A DNA stretch of 64,000 nt, from positions 1,014,001-1,078,000 of the forward strand of contig WAEK01000007.1 of assembly GCA_011634665.1 (NCBI GenBank), written 5' to 3'. The DNA is from Mortierella sp. BCC40632 (taxonomy: Eukaryota > Mortierellomycota > Mortierellomycetes > Mortierellales > Mortierellaceae). The notes below the pieces were generated by a model. That model had not been told where the DNA came from and made no database searches. It saw only the letters and a program-made list of their open reading frames with translations. How positions within the stretch are numbered: the first letter of the stretch is position 1; each line of letters opens with the position of its first letter. The position numbers and the translations under genes are program-made. Shown here in pieces: positions 60,141 through 64,000 of the stretch.

Positions 60141-63100
60141 TTACTTTTTGTTGACGAGGAAAAGGAGCAAGTTGACGTTGACCTTGGCAATACCATCGAA
60201 AAGACTCATGATTTGGATATTGTTGAACTGGCACTGCAGCAGATCCTCAAGTCTCAACTCCATGGAGGACACAGGCAACTTCATCATCATGATCGACGTC
60301 TCGGCCTCAATCATAAACAGACCCGGTTCATCACACGAGATAGTGAGCGAGATCTGTGAGTATTGCTTGGGACTCATACCCTCCAAATTCAGCAACACAC
60401 CCTTCTCGAACAGTTTCTGGGCCGTGTACTTGAACGATCCAAATTGAGGTACCTTGCCATGACGCTGCAGGTTCCGGATATGGAAGTACTGCTTCGTGAA
60501 CGGCATAACGTAGCGCTGCTTCTTGCCCTTCTTAGTTGTAATGTTGTTCATACACGACTCGACATAGTCGTGGTAACTCTTGATCTGGACCTCCAAGAAG
60601 TACTTCTTTTCGTTCAAGTTACTCAGCGTCTGCTTCACCTGGGTCAACTCTTGTGATCGCTGAATTCGTCGTCGGTGCTTGGTCCGGATATCAATTGCGA
60701 TCGCATTGATCATATCCTGATATCCATTCTTACGTGTTACCTTGCCTGTTGACTCGAGCTGCAGGATCCCGTCAATTGCGTGTTGTTTCAATTCAATGAA
60801 CCGCATCGCATGCATATCCACCATCTGGTTATGGTGTCGCATCTGCATCTGTTGATCCGAAAGACTCGACTCGGACGCATTCTCCATCCGGCGGCGGTGA
60901 TGTTGTTGGTGTCGACTCATTTCAGTTACAGTAAGTTCTTCCCAGGCGCGCTCGTCTTGGACAGTGACTCGACGTTCAAGAATTTCCATCAAGTTTTTGC
61001 CTGCCTGGATACGGATGATTGCCAAGATATATCGCTTTGTCTCCACAAACAAGTGCTTCAGGTCCATGTCGGGATCGTCCAGACTTGCCGTAAACCGATT
61101 CTGGAGCGTCAGGCAGACTTCTCCATGACCCTGAGAGTGTTCCTCGAATCCTGCGGGTGGATTACCCAGCTCAGAGAGGATCACACGCAAGGGGTCGTCC
61201 ATCTCGGGAGCTAGAGTCTCGATCTTGTCGATCAACATGGCGTGTACGGAAAAGATTTCGAACGGTGACATGTAGACTGTTGGGCGGATTGTATTGACCT
61301 GGTCCACGTATTCGTTCACCTGGAATTGCTGTTCTGGTTCTGGAACCTCGACAACTATAATTATGGAGAGGGAATGAATAAATGGCCTTTGTCAGCAATC
61401 CGGACAATTAGAGTCCCCTCAAGAAATTATGGAACGCCTGCAAGATCGACAAAAAAAAAAAAAAAAAAAAAAAAGTCATTCATATTACCAGTCTTGAAGT
61501 ACTTGGCAAACTTGACGCTTGCATAGCCAACATACTCGTTCAGGGGCTGAAGATAGACATTGTCGTTGGTAAAGAGCTTGCCAACCGAAATCTGATTCAG
61601 CATCTTGGAAATCTATAGAGTCATCCACAACAGAATAAAAAGTTAATATCTAAATATCCTTCTGTAAAGAGGGAGGAAACTAGTGCCTCTCCCTTTTTTT
61701 TTTTTTACCTCTGCCAAATTTTTCGCTGCATTGGGTTGACAACACCCTCAATGACATCAAAGCCTTCAGGGGCACTAAATAGCATCAACAAAACAATTAG
61801 CCCTGTTAGCTCTCCCATCCACCTTCTCTTGCTCATACGCAGGCAAAAGCTATTGGGGTTTATGTACTTACACAATCGCGGGATTGAGGTAACGGTAATA
61901 AATCAGGTTACCAACAGCCTTCATCACACTGTCTTCCGACTCTTGAGGGAATTTGGTTCGGAGGGCATTTCCGACCTCCTTGGCAATGTATCGGATACCG
62001 TATGGCATCCGAGGCAAGCTCTCGAGGATGGCATCCAAAAACATCTCTGTTCGCATCCGTAGCTCCTGCAAATGACGGATAAAAGTAGTCCTTGTCTCAG
62101 GATCTTCTAGGGCTTGACTGTGTGAGATCTGAAGTGGTCTTTCTGAAGGACGACCCGATCGCAATTCCTCGTTGTTGATGCTGGCTTTGTAGATCTATGA
62201 ATAAATGCGTGAAGGAGAGGAGGTGGGAGGGTCACAAAGATACTCTTTTGGTTCCTTTCTTCTTCTTCTTCTTTCAAAGTGACCATGCTTCATACCATGA
62301 GTGGATCGCTTTCCAGATCCAAAAAGTCATCTTCGAGAACTTGTCGGACAAGTGGTCCGAGAAGGTCACGGAGGTACCTGCGCTCCTTGGCTCCACGGAC
62401 ATAGACCATGACCATCTTGACAAACATGAAGTTACCACGCATAAAGTCATTCACATCCAAGATCTGATCCACTTCCTCAAATATAGAGTGCTAAGGGAAA
62501 ACAAACAAATAAATGAAAGTTAATTACGCAATTCAAACGTATTAATCCTCTTTTCGATCCCTTCTCTCCTCTCTCACTACACCCTGCTCCCCACGCCCCC
62601 ATCCACCAGGCTTTACCTTAAACAACTTGAGCAGCAAGTATTCCTCTCGAGAGTTTTGGGCATATCCGAAGAGGGTCAGCACAACACTCTCGATTTGCTT
62701 CTTAATCCTATCCGAGAAAAGGCCCGTCTTGGACATCATAAAGAACAGCTTGCTAAAGTAGGTGGGTTGAGTTTGCAACAAGTAAAAAAGTTGCTGGTAG
62801 AACACCAAGCGATCACGACTCTCTCGATCCAATGATTTGAGTGTAAATGGGTTCGAGGTGGCAGAGATGGGCATTGACATCCGACGTTGAGCCTTCTTTT
62901 TTGTGAGTGACGACGTGGTCTTGAGCACCTCGTCCAACGTAATGTGGTTCTGTACCAAAAGGGCAATCTTGATATCCAGTTCGTTCAGCTGTGCGTCCGC
63001 CTGGGTGTTCTCGCGAATCCTCCGTACAACAAGCTGGCGCAGGTTCTCGAGTTCCAGTTCTTCCTCAAAGTCAAAGTCGCTGTCGTTCAACAGATGGAGG

Positions 63101-63520
63101 AACGACTTCAATGTCGACACTGGTGGGTTGGCCCCCGTTGCTAGAAGGAGGGAAAGGAAAAAGGAGAGATACATAGGCACAAACACAAACAGGCGATATC
63201 GGGGACTTAGTCGGTTGTGCTCTTACAGCATGTGGTTAGAGAGCTCTCACCCCCCCCGGAATGCTCTCAAAAAAAAAAAAAAAAAAAAAGCTTACTCAGA
63301 CTCCTGTAAGCATCCCCTGCAGCCTTTGCTCGGAACACACTCTGCATCTTGACAATGCTCTGCACATTCCTCCGGAAGAACTCTTGGCGCTCGCTAAACT
63401 TTTTACGTTGCAGTAGTCCACGAACATGGGCTTGAAGCTGATCGGAATGGGTATCAAGGAAAAGAAGAAAGTGTTCAATATGCAGGTACTTGATCGAATA
63501 CGTCTCCCTGTATCTTCTGG

Positions 63521-63551
<31 letters not shown>

Positions 63552-64000
63552 TATGAATAAAAACAGCCTTACCGCTACGGCGTGTGGCTCAAAGGCATAA
63601 AGTCGCTCCATCTGCTCCCTGAAGAAGCGTCGAGCAAGAACTCCCCGGCCTTGAGCCTGAACCTGGATCATAAACTCCTCCATATCATAATGAAGTTGTT
63701 GGCGAGCAATGAACCGTTTGCGTTCAAGTGCACCTCGGACAAGATGTTGACATTTCACAACCTTGTCTGCGTTCTGTGCCCAAAAGATCTCTCGTACTAA
63801 GTTTTTCAGGGTAGAATTCAAACAAGGGAAGAGATGAGGCTTTTTTTTTTTTTTTTTTAGCCGAGTCTGTACAGATCGATCAATAGATATGTTGTTTTGC
63901 CATGACTTACGTTCTTCGTTGGAGAGAAGCGTCTCTGGCTCTTCTGGCTCTTCTGGAACCTCTGGTTCCTCCGGTTCCAAAGACACTTCCTGTTCCTCTA
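60141..64000 (-). CDS. IQGAP-family RasGAP-related protein (3' part; 5' end beyond window; one-base frameshift)
   Basis: Minus-strand exons: 63911-64000 (open), 63573-63796, 63296-63437, 62617-63140, 62296-62490, 61872-62194, 61709-61774, 61489-61612 and 60141-61354. The first visible part is a Glu/Pro repeat. Next come IQ-like motifs (VKCQHLVRGALERKRF, IQVQAQGRGVLARRFF, LQAHVRGLLQRKKF) that should bind calmodulin or light chains. The GAP-related domain follows (NSREEYLLLKLFK; YYRYLNPAIV then APEGFDVI), then the RasGAP C-terminal domain ending KVNVNLLLFLVNKK. IQGAPs link Ras/Rho-type GTPases to actin in polarity and the cytokinetic ring. An Arg sits at the GAP finger position (62437-62439). 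Exon 61709-61774 is one base short of the frame the family needs. A CH domain, if any, lies outside the window. S. pombe rng2 and gap1 are the nearest named relatives I can recall. Confidence 0.9.

Overview
This window is fungal nuclear DNA. Genes are broken by many short GT-AG introns, which carry long T or A runs. Leaders before start codons are CT-rich, and gene-poor stretches are full of dinucleotide microsatellites and homopolymers. A class C (GABA-B-like) seven-helix receptor beside chitin-pathway genes points to an early-diverging fungus (Mucoromycota sensu lato); a Mortierella-like species is my best guess, by inference only. There is no sign of phage, plasmid, operon or CRISPR structure.

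Layout, left to right. 1-1767 (-): the 5' part of a dynamin-related GTPase (DNM1 type), including a 10-nt microexon. 4792-9578 (+): class C receptor with a PH-like tail. 9965-12473 (+): phosphoacetylglucosamine mutase (PCM1). 13138-14644 (-): proteasome beta7 subunit (PRE4). 16923-18560 (+): unrecognised Ser/Pro-rich protein. 19911-20977 (+): succinate dehydrogenase membrane anchor (SDH4). 23221-24398 (+): single-pass membrane protein with three PPxY motifs. 26063-27079 (+): FoP-repeat, CHTOP/ALY-like RNA-export-type protein. 27080-34244: seven kilobases with no recognisable gene. 34245-38210 (+): chitin synthase. 42732-46292 (+): transcription factor with two separate C2H2 finger pairs. 47362-49769 (+): mitochondrial processing peptidase beta (MAS1). 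50717-54718 (+): large pentatricopeptide-repeat protein. 57248-59110 (+): coiled-coil protein with a C-terminal domain perhaps like plant GIL1/IRKI. 60141-64000 (-): IQGAP-family RasGAP-related protein, 5' end outside the window.

The genes are mostly housekeeping and do not form one obvious cluster. Themes recur: cell wall (PCM1 makes the GlcNAc-1-P needed for UDP-GlcNAc, which chitin synthase uses), mitochondria (DNM1, SDH4, MAS1, PPR protein), and signalling or cytokinesis (receptor, IQGAP). The observations most worth checking are the receptor-PH fusion, the DNM1 microexon, a one-base frameshift in the IQGAP RasGAP region, the arginine at that protein's GAP finger position, and the possible GIL1-like domain in a fungus. 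All gene models were built by hand from splice signals and remembered family features; no search was run.
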